DNA of 35,809 nt from a virus, in the IMG/VR virus record IMGVR_UViG_3300028027_000129, positions 1 through 35,809 of that record; one strand, written 5' to 3'. Made by a program: the position numbers and the translations under genes. The notes beneath the pieces are model-generated. The model was given only the letters and a program-made list of their open reading frames with translations. It was not told the DNA's origin and searched no databases. Positions 24,186-34,124 of the stretch are shown piece after piece; within the stretch, counting starts at the first letter, position 1, and the number at the start of each line of letters is the position of its first letter.

Positions 24186-26027
24186 ATGGCAACAGTAACA
24201 AAAGATTTTAGAGTAAAAGCGGGATTAGTAGTTGAAGGTACAACTGCAACCGTTAATGGAAAGAATATTATCACAGCAGGTGTCGTTGACGCTAAAGGTG
24301 ATTTGATTGTTGGTAGTGCAGACGATGCAGTTGCTCGTTTAGGCATTGGTACAAACGGTCAAGTACTTACAGCAAACTCAAGCGCAACATACGGCGTTGA
24401 GTGGTCAGCACCAGCAGCAGTTGGCGTGTTTGGTTCAAGCATTGAGTTTGAAGGCGCTACAGCAAATTCTTTTGAAACAACTCTTGCAGTAACAGACCCA
24501 ACAGCAGACCGCACAATCACACTTCCAGATGCAACTGGTACAGTAGCACTTACTTCAGATGTTACAACACATGCAAACCTTACAGAAGCCCATGGCGCAA
24601 CAGGTGCAGTAGTTGGAACAACTAATACACAGACACTCACAAACAAGACATTAACATCACCAAAGATTAATGAAGATGTTGTTATGTCTGCATCATCAAC
24701 AGAACTTAACATTCTTGATGGCGCAACACTTTCAACTACAGAACTTAACTATGTAGATGGTGTAACATCAGCAATACAGACTCAGTTAGATGCTAAGGCT
24801 ACTGGCTCAGACCTTACAACTCACACAGGTGCAACAGAAGCACACGGTGCAACTGGTGCGGTAGTTGGTACAACAAATACACAGACACTTACAAATAAGA
24901 CACTTACAAGCCCAGTAGTTTCAGGACTTGCACTTTCAGATTCAAGCATTGTATTTGAAGGTTCATCAGCAGATGCTCACGAAACAACTCTTACAGTAAC
25001 AAACCCTACATCAGATCAAACAATCACTTTGCCAAATGCTACAGGTACTGTTGCTCTTACAGCAAACAAGTTGGATGCTTTTGCAGCAACTACTTCAGCA
25101 GAACTTCGTTCAGTAATCTCTGATGAGACTGGTACTGGCGGACTTGTTTTTGCTGATACCCCAACACTTGTAACACCAAATATTGGTGCTGCAACTGGTA
25201 CATCTTTGGTTCTTTCAGGGGATCTAACAGTTAATGGTACAACAACTACAATTAACTCAACAGAAATTACAATTGATGATAAGAACCTCACACTTGGTTC
25301 AGTAGCATCTCCAACAGATGCAGGCGCTGACGGTGGTGGTCTTACACTCAAGGGTGCTACAGACAAGACTTTCTCATGGGTAGATGCAACTGATGCATGG
25401 ACCTCATCTGAACACCTTAATCTTGCTTCTGGCAAAGATTATTACCTAAACGGTACACTAGTAACAGCAGCAACACAGACTCTTACAAACAAGACAATTG
25501 ATGGTGCAAGCAATACACTTACAGTACGAATTGCAAATGATGTTTCTGGTCTTGGAACTGGCGTAGCCACATTCCTTGCAACACCATCTTCTGCAAACCT
25601 TGCAGCAGCACTTACCGATGAAGCAGGATCTGGAACAGTAGCATTTACTACTAGCCCAACTTTTGTTACACCAACACTTGGTGCAGCAGCAGCAACAAGC
25701 ATTGCCCTACCAGATGCCCTTGTTGGTTCTGCTCTAGCAACTGCTGGAACTTCAGCAACAACAGTTGATACATTCTCAGCAACAACATATTCTGCTGCTA
25801 AGTATGTAGTTCAGTTAAAGAAGTCTGGCAACATTGAGGTAATTGAAGTACTTGTTGCCATTGATGGTGACAACAATGTTTATCTAACAGAGTATGCTAA
25901 TGTACAAAGCAACGGTGAACTAGGAACAACAAATGCTGTCTACTCAGGTGGCAATGTTCTCCTTCAAGTTACCGCAGCAGCAGCAGATACATCTGTTAAG
26001 GTAAGCAAGACCTATATTGAAGCATAA
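24186..26027 (+). CDS. Repeat-built tail fibre, 613 aa
   Basis: 613 residues. N-terminus MATVTKDFRVKAGLVV is shared with the 153-residue gene downstream. Repeats: FEGATANSFETTLAVTDPT-ADRTITLPDATGTVAL (near 80) and a second copy (near 258), NTQTLTNKTLTSP (near 145 and 240), and LTVNGTTTTINSTEITIDDK (near 349). Ser/Thr/Ala-rich beta shaft. The C-terminal domain (540-613) is shared with the preceding gene. AAGGAGA precedes the ATG. Probably a long side or central fibre. Confidence 0.8.
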   Translation: MATVTKDFRVKAGLVVEGTTATVNGKNIITAGVVDAKGDLIVGSADDAVARLGIGTNGQVLTANSSATYGVEWSAPAAVGVFGSSIEFEGATANSFETTLAVTDPTADRTITLPDATGTVALTSDVTTHANLTEAHGATGAVVGTTNTQTLTNKTLTSPKINEDVVMSASSTELNILDGATLSTTELNYVDGVTSAIQTQLDAKATGSDLTTHTGATEAHGATGAVVGTTNTQTLTNKTLTSPVVSGLALSDSSIVFEGSSADAHETTLTVTNPTSDQTITLPNATGTVALTANKLDAFAATTSAELRSVISDETGTGGLVFADTPTLVTPNIGAATGTSLVLSGDLTVNGTTTTINSTEITIDDKNLTLGSVASPTDAGADGGGLTLKGATDKTFSWVDATDAWTSSEHLNLASGKDYYLNGTLVTAATQTLTNKTIDGASNTLTVRIANDVSGLGTGVATFLATPSSANLAAALTDEAGSGTVAFTTSPTFVTPTLGAAAATSIALPDALVGSALATAGTSATTVDTFSATTYSAAKYVVQLKKSGNIEVIEVLVAIDGDNNVYLTEYANVQSNGELGTTNAVYSGGNVLLQVTAAAADTSVKVSKTYIEA

Positions 26028-26046
26028 TTAGGAAAAGAGGCTAGAA

Positions 26047-26508
26047 GTGGCAACTGTAAATAAAGATTTTAAGGTAAAGCACGGGTTAGATGTAACTCAG
26101 GGCGGTACTTTTGGAGGAACTGTTACAGTTGCTACTCCTACCGAAAACACACATGCAACAACAAAGTTGTATGTAGATAGCAAGGGAGCAATTGCTGCAC
26201 CAGCATCAACGGCACCCTCAACACCAGTAAATGGACAGTTATGGTTTGATACAGTATCACGCCATCTATCTGTATATTCTACCGATGCTGCTGACTGGAT
26301 TATGATTGCAACATTTTCAGATACCGCTGATCTTAGACAACACATCCACGATACTGCCATTGACGGAACTGGACTTATTGTTTCAGTATTCCAAGATGCA
26401 GGATTTTATGATTCAATTTTTACATCAACTGAAATTGCAGGATTCTATGATTCAGACTATTGGAATAACAGTTACGATGGCGGAAGCCCACTAGATAATT
26501 TCAGTTAA
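26047..26508 (+). CDS. Tail fibre protein, 153 aa
   Basis: 153 residues, GTG start with AAAGAGG upstream. MATVNKDFKVKHGLDVTQGG matches the start of the 613-residue fibre. PSTPVNGQLWFDTVSRHLSV is a fibre motif widespread in phages of aquatic bacteria. Aspartate/tyrosine-rich C-terminus (IAGFYDSDYWNNSYDGG) may form the tip. Confidence 0.7.
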   Translation: MATVNKDFKVKHGLDVTQGGTFGGTVTVATPTENTHATTKLYVDSKGAIAAPASTAPSTPVNGQLWFDTVSRHLSVYSTDAADWIMIATFSDTADLRQHIHDTAIDGTGLIVSVFQDAGFYDSIFTSTEIAGFYDSDYWNNSYDGGSPLDNFS

Positions 26509-26516
26509 TTATCTGA

Positions 26517-26522
26517 TATAAT
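26517..26522 (+). promoter_or_regulatory. Extended -10 promoter
   Basis: TGATATAAT, then AGAGGAGAG before the ATG at 26555. Confidence 0.55.
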
Positions 26523-26554
26523 ACTATAAGACACCACGAAAGAGGAGAGTATAA

Positions 26555-27913
26555 ATGGCAACAAGAATGCAACAGCGCAGAGGTACTGCTGCTCAATGGG
26601 TTTCAACAAACTCTGGTAATGGCCCAATCCTCAACGCAGGTGAAATTGGATACGAGACCGACACAAATAAATTTAAAATTGGTGATGGAACAAATCACTG
26701 GGTAAACCTTGACTACTTTATTGATGCTAGTTCAACAGTAAACCCTGCTTTTGGCTCAAGCATTACATTTGAGGGTGCAACTGCAAATGCATTTGAGACT
26801 ACACTTGCTGTAACAGATCCTACAGCAGATCGCACTATCACTTTCCCAGATGCAACAGGCACAGTGGCCCTAACATCTGATATTTCAGAACTTTCACAAG
26901 ATGCAATTGACTCTGCACTAACTGCGGGTACAGGTATCACAAAGACTTATAACGATGCAGCAAACACTCTAACTATTGCAGTAGATACAACAGCAATTCA
27001 GGCTCGTGTTGCAGATGTTTCAGATACAGAAATTGGATACCTAAATGGTGTTACTTCTGCAATTCAGACACAATTAGATGATAAATCAACTGCTTCAAAA
27101 ACAGAAACACTTACAAATAAGACTTTAACTACTCCAACAATTAACGGACCAACAATCACTGCAACTGGACAAACACCAACAATACATGGTATTTATCTTC
27201 CTGCACCACACAATATTATTTTTGAAGGTACAACAGCAGATGATTTTGAAACAACTTTACAGGCTGGTGAACCAACTGCAGATAGAACAATTACACTGCC
27301 AGATGGCACAGGAACTCTTGCTTTAGCAGAAAACGTAGCAGCCTTATCTGGAGCAACCTTCACTGGAGCGGTATCTGGAACAGACTTAACACTTTCAGGT
27401 AACTTAACCGTAAATGGAACAACAACAAATATTAACTCAACTAACCTAGTGGTAGAAGACAAGAACGTTGTCCTTGGTGATGTGGCTACCCCTTCTGATA
27501 CAACTGCAGATGGTGGTGGTATAACACTAAAAGGTCTAACAGATAAAACTTTTAATTGGGTAGACTCTACAGACGCTTGGACTTCATCAGAGCATATTAA
27601 TCTTGCTTCAGGAAAGACACTAAAGTACGATGGAACTGATCTAGTTGCATCACAGTCTGGCAATTCAGGTAAGTACCTTACTACAAATGGAACTTCAACT
27701 TCTTGGGCAACACTTGCAGGATATTCTGCCCCTACAATTGGTTCAACATCAATTGCTTCAGGTGCAACCGTTACAACAATTGCGGGACTAACATTAACAG
27801 CACCAACACTAACTGGAACAGTAACCGTATCAGGAGATATTGATATGACCGTTGCTGGTGGTCCAGGAAGTGTAAAAGACGAACTAACACTTATGCTTAT
27901 GGGTGCTATCTAA
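26555..27913 (+). CDS. Tail fibre with Mtd N-terminal-type domain, 452 aa
   Basis: 452 residues. Residues 1-58 (QRRGTAAQWVSTNSGNGPIL; AGEIGYETDTNKFKIGDG) match the major-tropism-determinant/hyaluronidase-type N-terminal trimerisation domain. The shaft repeats the FEGATANAFETTLAV, TNKTLTTP and LTVNGTTTNINSTNLVVEDK modules of the 613-residue fibre. Ends MLMGAI, like the end of the 226-residue fibre (IMGALL). Terminator 33 nt downstream. Confidence 0.8.
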   Translation: MATRMQQRRGTAAQWVSTNSGNGPILNAGEIGYETDTNKFKIGDGTNHWVNLDYFIDASSTVNPAFGSSITFEGATANAFETTLAVTDPTADRTITFPDATGTVALTSDISELSQDAIDSALTAGTGITKTYNDAANTLTIAVDTTAIQARVADVSDTEIGYLNGVTSAIQTQLDDKSTASKTETLTNKTLTTPTINGPTITATGQTPTIHGIYLPAPHNIIFEGTTADDFETTLQAGEPTADRTITLPDGTGTLALAENVAALSGATFTGAVSGTDLTLSGNLTVNGTTTNINSTNLVVEDKNVVLGDVATPSDTTADGGGITLKGLTDKTFNWVDSTDAWTSSEHINLASGKTLKYDGTDLVASQSGNSGKYLTTNGTSTSWATLAGYSAPTIGSTSIASGATVTTIAGLTLTAPTLTGTVTVSGDIDMTVAGGPGSVKDELTLMLMGAI

Positions 27914-27945
27914 AAAACAAAGCACTAACCTTAAAGTAAAGATTT

Positions 27946-27976
27946 ACACGCTCTTATTGAGCGTGTTTTTCTTTTT
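27946..27976 (+). terminator. Rho-independent terminator after the fibre cluster
   Basis: ACACGCTC (27946-27953), loop TTATT, GAGCGTGT (27959-27966), then TTTTCTTTTT. Confidence 0.9.
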
Positions 27977-27985
27977 AAAGTATGT

Positions 27986-28018
27986 TATACTTAGGTACTA
28001 CTTCGCAAATTACGAAGT
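27986..28018 (+). promoter_or_regulatory. Promoter and 5' hairpin of the ribonucleotide reductase mRNA
   Basis: TGTTATACT with -10 at 27986-27991. ACTTCG-N7-CGAAGT (28000-28018) lies at the predicted 5' end of the mRNA, as in the transglycosylase transcript. The leader is only about 56 nt. Confidence 0.6.
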
Positions 28019-28053
28019 ACTTATCTAATTTTACTTTGAAAGGTACACAATAA

Positions 28054-30087
28054 ATGTCAGAAAGCGTATTCTCTTTTCGTCTATCAGAAGAATTTGTAAA
28101 TAAGTATCAAACCATTCCAGCACCATTTGGATTCTCAGATGCAGGATCTAACTCGTTGGGAGAGGTAACATTTATTCGCACATATTCTCGTGTTAAAGAA
28201 GACGGAACAAAAGAACGCTGGCACGAAGTATGTCGCCGTGTAATTGAAGGTATGTACTCAGTACAAAAAAACCACGCTAAAGATAACCGTCTACCATGGA
28301 ATGATAACAAGGCTCAGAAGTCTGCTCAGGAAGCATTTCAAAGAATGTTTGAATTAAAGTGGACTCCACCAGGTCGTGGTCTATGGGCATTTGGAACTCC
28401 TATGACTATGGAGAAGCGTAACTCAGCATCCCTTCAAAACTGTGCAATGGTATCTACTCGTGACATTGATCGCAATGATCCAGGCGCTCTTTTTGCTTGG
28501 GTTATGGATGCATTAATGTTAGGTATTGGTGTAGGGTTTGATACCCTTGGACAAGACAAGCAAATGTCTATTTATGCTCCAACAGAGCCAGCATCTATTT
28601 ATGAAATCCCAGATACTCGTGAAGGATGGGTTGAGTCTGTTAGATTACTTATTAATTCATTTCTTCGTGCAAACCAGCCTATTCAGGAGTTTACATATGA
28701 CCTTATCCGTCCTCTAGGTGCCCCTATTAAGGGCTTTGGAGGCGTTGCAAGCGGTCCAGCACCACTTATTGATCTCCATACACGTATTCGTAATGTAATC
28801 GGCTCTAGAGCAGGAGAAGTCCTTGATAGTCGTGCAATTGTGGATATCGTAAATCTTATTGGCACATGCGTTGTTTCTGGAAATGTTCGTCGTTCTGCTA
28901 CCCTTGCACTTGGCACACCAGAAGATGATGGTTTTATTAATCTTAAAAATCCAGAAGTATTTCCAGAGCGCAACTCCTATGATCCAGAAAAACCAGGTTG
29001 GGCATGGATGAGCAATAATTCTATTTCAGCAACAGTTGGAACAAAATATGAAGACTATGTAGATTTAATTGCAGACAATGGAGAACCAGGTTTTATCTGG
29101 CTTGATGTTGCTCGTGACTATGGCCGTCTTGCAGATGCTCCTGATTATAAGGACACTCGTATTATGGGATTCAACCCTTGTGCGGAACAGCCATTGGAAA
29201 GTTACGAATTATGTACACTTGTAGAGGTGCACCTTAATCGTCATGAATCCAAGGAGGATTTTCTCAAGACGTTGAAGTTTGCCTATCTTTATGGAAAGAC
29301 TGTAACTCTTATGCCTACACATTGGCAGCAGACAAATGGTATTATGCAAAGAAACCGTCGTATTGGAACATCTCTTACAGGTATTGCATCATTTGCAGAT
29401 ACATTTGGTCTTCCAACAACTCGTGAATGGATGGACGAAGGATACAACAAGATTCGTCATTACGATCACCAATATTCAGAATGGCTATGCGTTCGTGAAT
29501 CAGTTCGTGTAACAACAGTTAAGCCATCAGGATCTGTTTCACTTCTTTCTGGTGCAACCCCTGGAGTTCACTGGGGTCCTGGTGGAGAGTTCTATCTTCG
29601 TGCTATTCGTTTTGGAAATACTGATCCAATGCTTCATTTGTTTAAAGCAGCGGGGTATAAAATTGAAGCAGATCTTGTATCAGCAAATACATCAGTAGTA
29701 TATTTCCCAGTAGCATCTGGACACAAACGTGCAGAGAAGCAAGTCAGCCTATTTGAGAAGATTGGTCTAGCAGCAACTGCTCAGAAGTACTGGTCAGATA
29801 ACGGTGTTTCTGTAACTCTGTCATTTGACAAAGAAGAGGAAAAAAAGTTTGTTGCTCCAGCACTAAATATGTATGAAGGACAGTTGAAGGCAGTTTCATT
29901 CCTTCCAATGGGCAATAAAACTTATCCTCAGCAGCCTTATACAGAAATATCAAGAGAAGAATACAACTCATATGTAGGTAAGATTGGTAAGATTGATTGG
30001 TCTGCTATCTATGATGGTGTAGAAAATCTTGAGGCTGAAGGTGAATCATATTGTTCAACTGATGCTTGTGAGATTAAGTTTTACTAG
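28054..30087 (+). CDS. nrdJ: Adenosylcobalamin-dependent (class II) ribonucleotide reductase
   Basis: 677 residues. Reduces ribonucleotides to deoxyribonucleotides using B12-generated thiyl radical chemistry. Visible residues: C130 (NCAMVST), C376 and E378 (NPCAEQ), C387 (YELCTLVE), and the C-terminal redox pair C667/C672 (CSTDAC). Spacings 376-387 and C-x4-C match the monomeric triphosphate reductase type of Lactobacillus (about 739 residues); this one is about 60 residues shorter. Supplies dNTPs for phage DNA synthesis. GAAAGG precedes the ATG. It sits between tail genes rather than with replication genes, behind its own terminator and promoter. Confidence 0.92.
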   Translation: MSESVFSFRLSEEFVNKYQTIPAPFGFSDAGSNSLGEVTFIRTYSRVKEDGTKERWHEVCRRVIEGMYSVQKNHAKDNRLPWNDNKAQKSAQEAFQRMFELKWTPPGRGLWAFGTPMTMEKRNSASLQNCAMVSTRDIDRNDPGALFAWVMDALMLGIGVGFDTLGQDKQMSIYAPTEPASIYEIPDTREGWVESVRLLINSFLRANQPIQEFTYDLIRPLGAPIKGFGGVASGPAPLIDLHTRIRNVIGSRAGEVLDSRAIVDIVNLIGTCVVSGNVRRSATLALGTPEDDGFINLKNPEVFPERNSYDPEKPGWAWMSNNSISATVGTKYEDYVDLIADNGEPGFIWLDVARDYGRLADAPDYKDTRIMGFNPCAEQPLESYELCTLVEVHLNRHESKEDFLKTLKFAYLYGKTVTLMPTHWQQTNGIMQRNRRIGTSLTGIASFADTFGLPTTREWMDEGYNKIRHYDHQYSEWLCVRESVRVTTVKPSGSVSLLSGATPGVHWGPGGEFYLRAIRFGNTDPMLHLFKAAGYKIEADLVSANTSVVYFPVASGHKRAEKQVSLFEKIGLAATAQKYWSDNGVSVTLSFDKEEEKKFVAPALNMYEGQLKAVSFLPMGNKTYPQQPYTEISREEYNSYVGKIGKIDWSAIYDGVENLEAEGESYCSTDACEIKFY

Positions 30088-30099
30088 TCTCTAGCCTGC

Positions 30100-30105
30100 T
30101 ATAAT
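30100..30105 (+). promoter_or_regulatory. Extended -10 promoter
   Basis: TGCTATAAT, then AGGAG before the ATG at 30123. Confidence 0.6.
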
Positions 30106-30122
30106 AAGGGTATAGGAGAATT

Positions 30123-33100
30123 ATGTCTAACCCGTCAAATTTATATGCAGAGAAGATTTTCTCAGAACACCCACTGGTTTTGTGGGCACTCGATGATCAG
30201 GCTGACTATGTAAGTTTAATAACAGAAGCACAAAGAAATATATCATTACTTTGGAATGAGACTGGTGGAGCAGCAACTCTAGTATCAACACCATCAGATG
30301 CACCTTTTCAAGATAGTTATACATCATCTATTTCTGCAAATGTTCCAACGATTGATGGAGAAGAAGTAATTGCATGGAGTCCAGACCTTAAAAATTTTAG
30401 TGATCTAGACGTAGACCTTGGAACTATTTCTGTAGGCACATACTTTTATCTAAATAGTGTGTATGTTGATTCAATTTCAATAGGCATAGAATATACAGAT
30501 ACAACTTCTTCGCAACTTGTTAGAAAGTTTGAGACATTCTTAAATCCAGTATATGCAAACTGGTCTTTGATATCTGCTACTTTTGATGTTCCTGATGAAA
30601 ATGCAAATTTTAGAATATTTATTAAATTTAGCACATTGACAGGTGGTGCTTCTTCAAGTGATTATCAAATTTTATTTAATGGAATTACCGCTGGCCAATG
30701 GTCTGAAGAATTTAACGCAACATCTTTAGGCGTTAGCAGCCAACTTATTCCTTCAAGCATAGCCTTAACACAAACACATGGCTTAGAGGCAAAAGCATAT
30801 GGTCTATCTGATAGATCTGGATATTACCTAGTAAATAAAAATAGTTTAGTTGCAAGAAACACAACAATTCCATTAGTTTATGGAGCGTCTGGTGTTACAA
30901 AACTAAGGCCCAACCAAAATAACTTGCCATCATTAATTATTCCAGGACAAGGATTTTTAAATGAAGCAGGTAGATATAAAGATTACACTGTAGAGTTTTG
31001 GGCAAGAATTAATTCTGATTCTGCTACCCCTTCAAGAATATTTGGACCTATTTCATCTACAGATGGGCTATATGTCGAAAGCGGATTCTTAACATTAAAA
31101 ATTGGAAATACCTTTAGATCTCATTTTGTTGGAGAATGGTATAGACCAATGCTAATTGATATTAGAGTGTTAAAAAATTCTGCAACAGTTTTATTAAATG
31201 GTGAGCAAGTTATTAGTATAAGTTTTAGTACAAAGGACCTAATTCTGCCATCTGTTTTAAATGAAAATGGCAAGTCTCAAGATTGGCTTGGCTTTTATTC
31301 TACAGAAAATGTTACACCAATTGAGATCGACTGTGTTGCAATATATCATTATCAAGTACCAATTACAGTTGCAAAAAGAAGATGGGTTTATGGACAAGGA
31401 GTTCTTTCTCCAGAAGGAATTAACTCTTCCTATGGAGGATCTTCTGCATTTATTGATTACCCATTTGCAGACTATACAGCAAACTACTCTTATCCAGATT
31501 TTGCAGAATGGCAACAAGGAACTTTTGACAATCTAGTAACAAATCAAAACTCGCTGGAGTTACCAATTTATTCTTTACCAGAAATCTTTACCAACTCAAA
31601 AACACTTCAAAGTCTATATGATGACAACCTTGCTATTCAGTCTGAGGAAAATAAGTTTATAACATTAAAGCCCAATGATTCCTGGGCTAATCAAGGAGCA
31701 TATATAAATTTTCCAAGATTTGATATTTTAAATGATCAGGTTCATGCACTATATGGTATCTTTAAAGCATCAGAAAATACTTCAGTTCAAACACTGTTTA
31801 AAATATATAATAGTCGTACAGGTAACTTTTTTACAGTTAAAAAAAATGGTGCAAAAATAGATTATTCTTTAAAGTTTAATGGAATAGAAGAAGCAATTTA
31901 TTCAACTCCCAATTTTTCAATAAACACATTGATTTCTGTTGGCATAAAATTTGAAGACCTAAATAATACTTTTGGTGGAAATGTTGCTGCATTTTTTGGA
32001 AATTTAAATGGTTTAAAAATGTATGTTGGTGGCGATGAAACAGCAAGCAATACATTTTTTGGAAAAATTTACTCAGTTGGAGTTTGCTCTAGTTTAAACT
32101 TAGTAACTATTGAAGATCACTTTAATATAAACGGTATTGTCAAAATACAAGATGCAGCAGAACTTCTAGCACATACTGCAAGTTATACACTTTTGCCAAC
32201 AATAGCGTATGGTAAATTTTTATTAGATATTGGTGTTTCCTCTTACTGGGAAGATTACCTACCACTTTCTTATTTTGCACAATATGTAAAAAATGATGTT
32301 GGAAATGAATACTACGATTTAGACTTTTTACAATTTAACATTGGTTATCCAGCACCATCAAAACTATTAGAAAAAGAGTCGGTAACTGAGGATTGGACAT
32401 ATGCAAACCTTTATAGTGAATATCTAAGTCCAATACAAAGACCATACTCAGAACTAGATAATTTCCTATATTCTGGATTTAATGATTATGAAGATCTAGC
32501 ACAAAAATCAAATAAATACTATGAATATGATACAGCAGACTCTGAAATTAAAAGTTATATAACTTTTCAATATATTCAAGAAGGAGCAAATGCACTTCCA
32601 AGTTATTTCACAACAACAGAGAAAGCAAAAGAAGGCAGAGTTGTCGACATTGCTGAATATCCTCAGTGGCAAAATACAAAATTTGAAGTTGTAGATGGAA
32701 CAATAATTTATCCAATAAAGACAGTTGATTTTAATAAGTTAGGAATTGTTTTTCATCTAGAGTTTACCTCAAGAAATACATTGACAAAGCCAATATCTTT
32801 AAGAAGGTTAAGTTTTACATCTCAAGCACTCAATAACAATTCTTTTAATCCAGTGGGAACTAGATTTGGAATAGACATGTTTCCTTATAAAAAATCGGGA
32901 ATATATTACGACTATAAGTCTAAAAATCCATTTAGTATTTATAAAGGAAGTACACCTTATCTATATATGACCAGGGATTCTGGAATTGAAGTTCGTGGAG
33001 AGTTTAGTTCAACTGTTGATCGAGGAATAAACATTCCAATTAATAAGCAACTAGCAGATGCCTACCAAGTAAGCGCAGTACAACTGTGGTATAGATATGA

Positions 33101-33710
33101 TCTTGACAACTTTACAATTACTCCAACACAGTTCTTTGAAATAAAATATAAGGGTAATTTAATAAAATTTTATACTATGGCCATAGACAGTGCTGGTAAA
33201 AGAGCAAGGGTTTATGCTATTGATGAAAATACAGGAGAATTATTTAATGGTCTGTCATATTATGTAAATGGAAATATTGTTAGAGAGCCAGTATTAACTA
33301 CCAAAGAATGGTCTGTTCTTGGAATAGGGTTTGCCAATACATTAGATTTTAATAACTTTATTGGTGGCATTAATCTTAATGGTCCAGGAGTATTTAATAA
33401 TATATCTTATTATCAAGCAAATAGTCTGCAGCAAATACAAAAGCAACTTACAAGGCCTTGGGCAGACGTAAAGGATGACGATGGGACAGATCTTTATTGG
33501 CAGTATTGGGATGAAAATTTTAGTTGGGGAGGAATGCTGGTACTGTCATCTTCCAGCCTTTATGGTGTCAACCCATCAGATGTTTATAAAACATATATTG
33601 GAACCAACAAGATAATCGTTGATGATGGGGACGGAATGACGTTTCTTCCAGATAAAATTAGGATATATCAAGACTTAGAGTGGTCTAGTTTTATAGTTAC
33701 ACCTATCTAA
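30123..33710 (+). CDS. Large minor tail protein with LamG-like domain, 1195 aa
   Basis: 1195 residues. Starts MSNPSNLYAEKIFSEHPLVL-WALDDQAD, typical of large actinophage minor tail proteins. Residues 273-405 (DYTVEFWARIN ... WLGFYS ... IDCVAIYHYQV) are a concanavalin/LamG jelly roll that probably binds surface glycans. The rest is beta-rich with many Asn, Tyr and Ser. AGGAG before the ATG. Expected at the tail tip or baseplate. Confidence 0.8.
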   Translation: MSNPSNLYAEKIFSEHPLVLWALDDQADYVSLITEAQRNISLLWNETGGAATLVSTPSDAPFQDSYTSSISANVPTIDGEEVIAWSPDLKNFSDLDVDLGTISVGTYFYLNSVYVDSISIGIEYTDTTSSQLVRKFETFLNPVYANWSLISATFDVPDENANFRIFIKFSTLTGGASSSDYQILFNGITAGQWSEEFNATSLGVSSQLIPSSIALTQTHGLEAKAYGLSDRSGYYLVNKNSLVARNTTIPLVYGASGVTKLRPNQNNLPSLIIPGQGFLNEAGRYKDYTVEFWARINSDSATPSRIFGPISSTDGLYVESGFLTLKIGNTFRSHFVGEWYRPMLIDIRVLKNSATVLLNGEQVISISFSTKDLILPSVLNENGKSQDWLGFYSTENVTPIEIDCVAIYHYQVPITVAKRRWVYGQGVLSPEGINSSYGGSSAFIDYPFADYTANYSYPDFAEWQQGTFDNLVTNQNSLELPIYSLPEIFTNSKTLQSLYDDNLAIQSEENKFITLKPNDSWANQGAYINFPRFDILNDQVHALYGIFKASENTSVQTLFKIYNSRTGNFFTVKKNGAKIDYSLKFNGIEEAIYSTPNFSINTLISVGIKFEDLNNTFGGNVAAFFGNLNGLKMYVGGDETASNTFFGKIYSVGVCSSLNLVTIEDHFNINGIVKIQDAAELLAHTASYTLLPTIAYGKFLLDIGVSSYWEDYLPLSYFAQYVKNDVGNEYYDLDFLQFNIGYPAPSKLLEKESVTEDWTYANLYSEYLSPIQRPYSELDNFLYSGFNDYEDLAQKSNKYYEYDTADSEIKSYITFQYIQEGANALPSYFTTTEKAKEGRVVDIAEYPQWQNTKFEVVDGTIIYPIKTVDFNKLGIVFHLEFTSRNTLTKPISLRRLSFTSQALNNNSFNPVGTRFGIDMFPYKKSGIYYDYKSKNPFSIYKGSTPYLYMTRDSGIEVRGEFSSTVDRGINIPINKQLADAYQVSAVQLWYRYDLDNFTITPTQFFEIKYKGNLIKFYTMAIDSAGKRARVYAIDENTGELFNGLSYYVNGNIVREPVLTTKEWSVLGIGFANTLDFNNFIGGINLNGPGVFNNISYYQANSLQQIQKQLTRPWADVKDDDGTDLYWQYWDENFSWGGMLVLSSSSLYGVNPSDVYKTYIGTNKIIVDDGDGMTFLPDKIRIYQDLEWSSFIVTPI

Positions 33711-33715
33711 TATGG

Positions 33716-33721
33716 TATACT
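33716..33721 (+). promoter_or_regulatory. Leaderless-type promoter
   Basis: TGGTATACT, 7 nt before the ATG at 33729. The in-frame GTG at 33723 would lie upstream of the predicted start site. Confidence 0.6.
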
Positions 33722-33728
33722 GGTGGTT

Positions 33729-34124
33729 ATGGATTCCTTAATAAACCCCGAAACTGGTCAGCCCATTGTCAGAAATGTGCGTAGACAGGTAATTGAAAAG
33801 AAGTATAACTGGGGACTATACGTATATAAAAAAGCAACTGGAAAATGGTTTACTGACGGAGAAGGCAATGTGCTCAATATTGAGTCTATGCGTAATGACG
33901 TAGCAAAAATTGCAGAACTTAAGGCAGCAGCAAAACACTTTGGAGATGATGGAGATGGGGAAGCGGTTTTTGTTCCAGGCCTAACTCGTATTTCAGATGA
34001 AGAGCATACAGAGCAAATGGATCGTATGAAAGCAGGGCTTATTCCATCAATGAACGATCTAGGTGCATGGCATGCAGCACAACAAACATTAAACAAAGCA
34101 GGCAGAGAGTCATTTGATGAGTAA
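33729..34124 (+). CDS. Conserved protein upstream of portal, 131 aa
   Basis: 131 residues, MDSLINPETGQPIVRNVRRQ... YNWGLYVYKKATGKWFTDGE... Acidic, helical C-terminal half (EEHTEQMDRMKAGLI). I recall similar proteins next to portal in large actinophages, unassigned. Overlaps the portal gene by 8 nt. Could be a packaging or head-completion factor; not shown. Confidence 0.65.
   Translation: MDSLINPETGQPIVRNVRRQVIEKKYNWGLYVYKKATGKWFTDGEGNVLNIESMRNDVAKIAELKAAAKHFGDDGDGEAVFVPGLTRISDEEHTEQMDRMKAGLIPSMNDLGAWHAAQQTLNKAGRESFDE

Noticed and set aside
24359-27663. Several long leftward frames under the fibre genes (such as 25016-25435 and 27193-27663)
   Set aside because: Antisense shadows caused by ACA/GCA-rich repeat codons; valine/serine/alanine-biased and no initiation signals.
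26555-27913. Diversity-generating retroelement linked to the Mtd-type fibre
   Set aside because: No reverse transcriptase and no template/variable repeat pair seen in the window; the N-terminal domain alone is common in ordinary fibres.
27992-28053. Cobalamin riboswitch before nrdJ
   Set aside because: Leader is about 56 nt with one small stem; AdoCbl riboswitches need roughly 200 nt and a B12 box, neither present.
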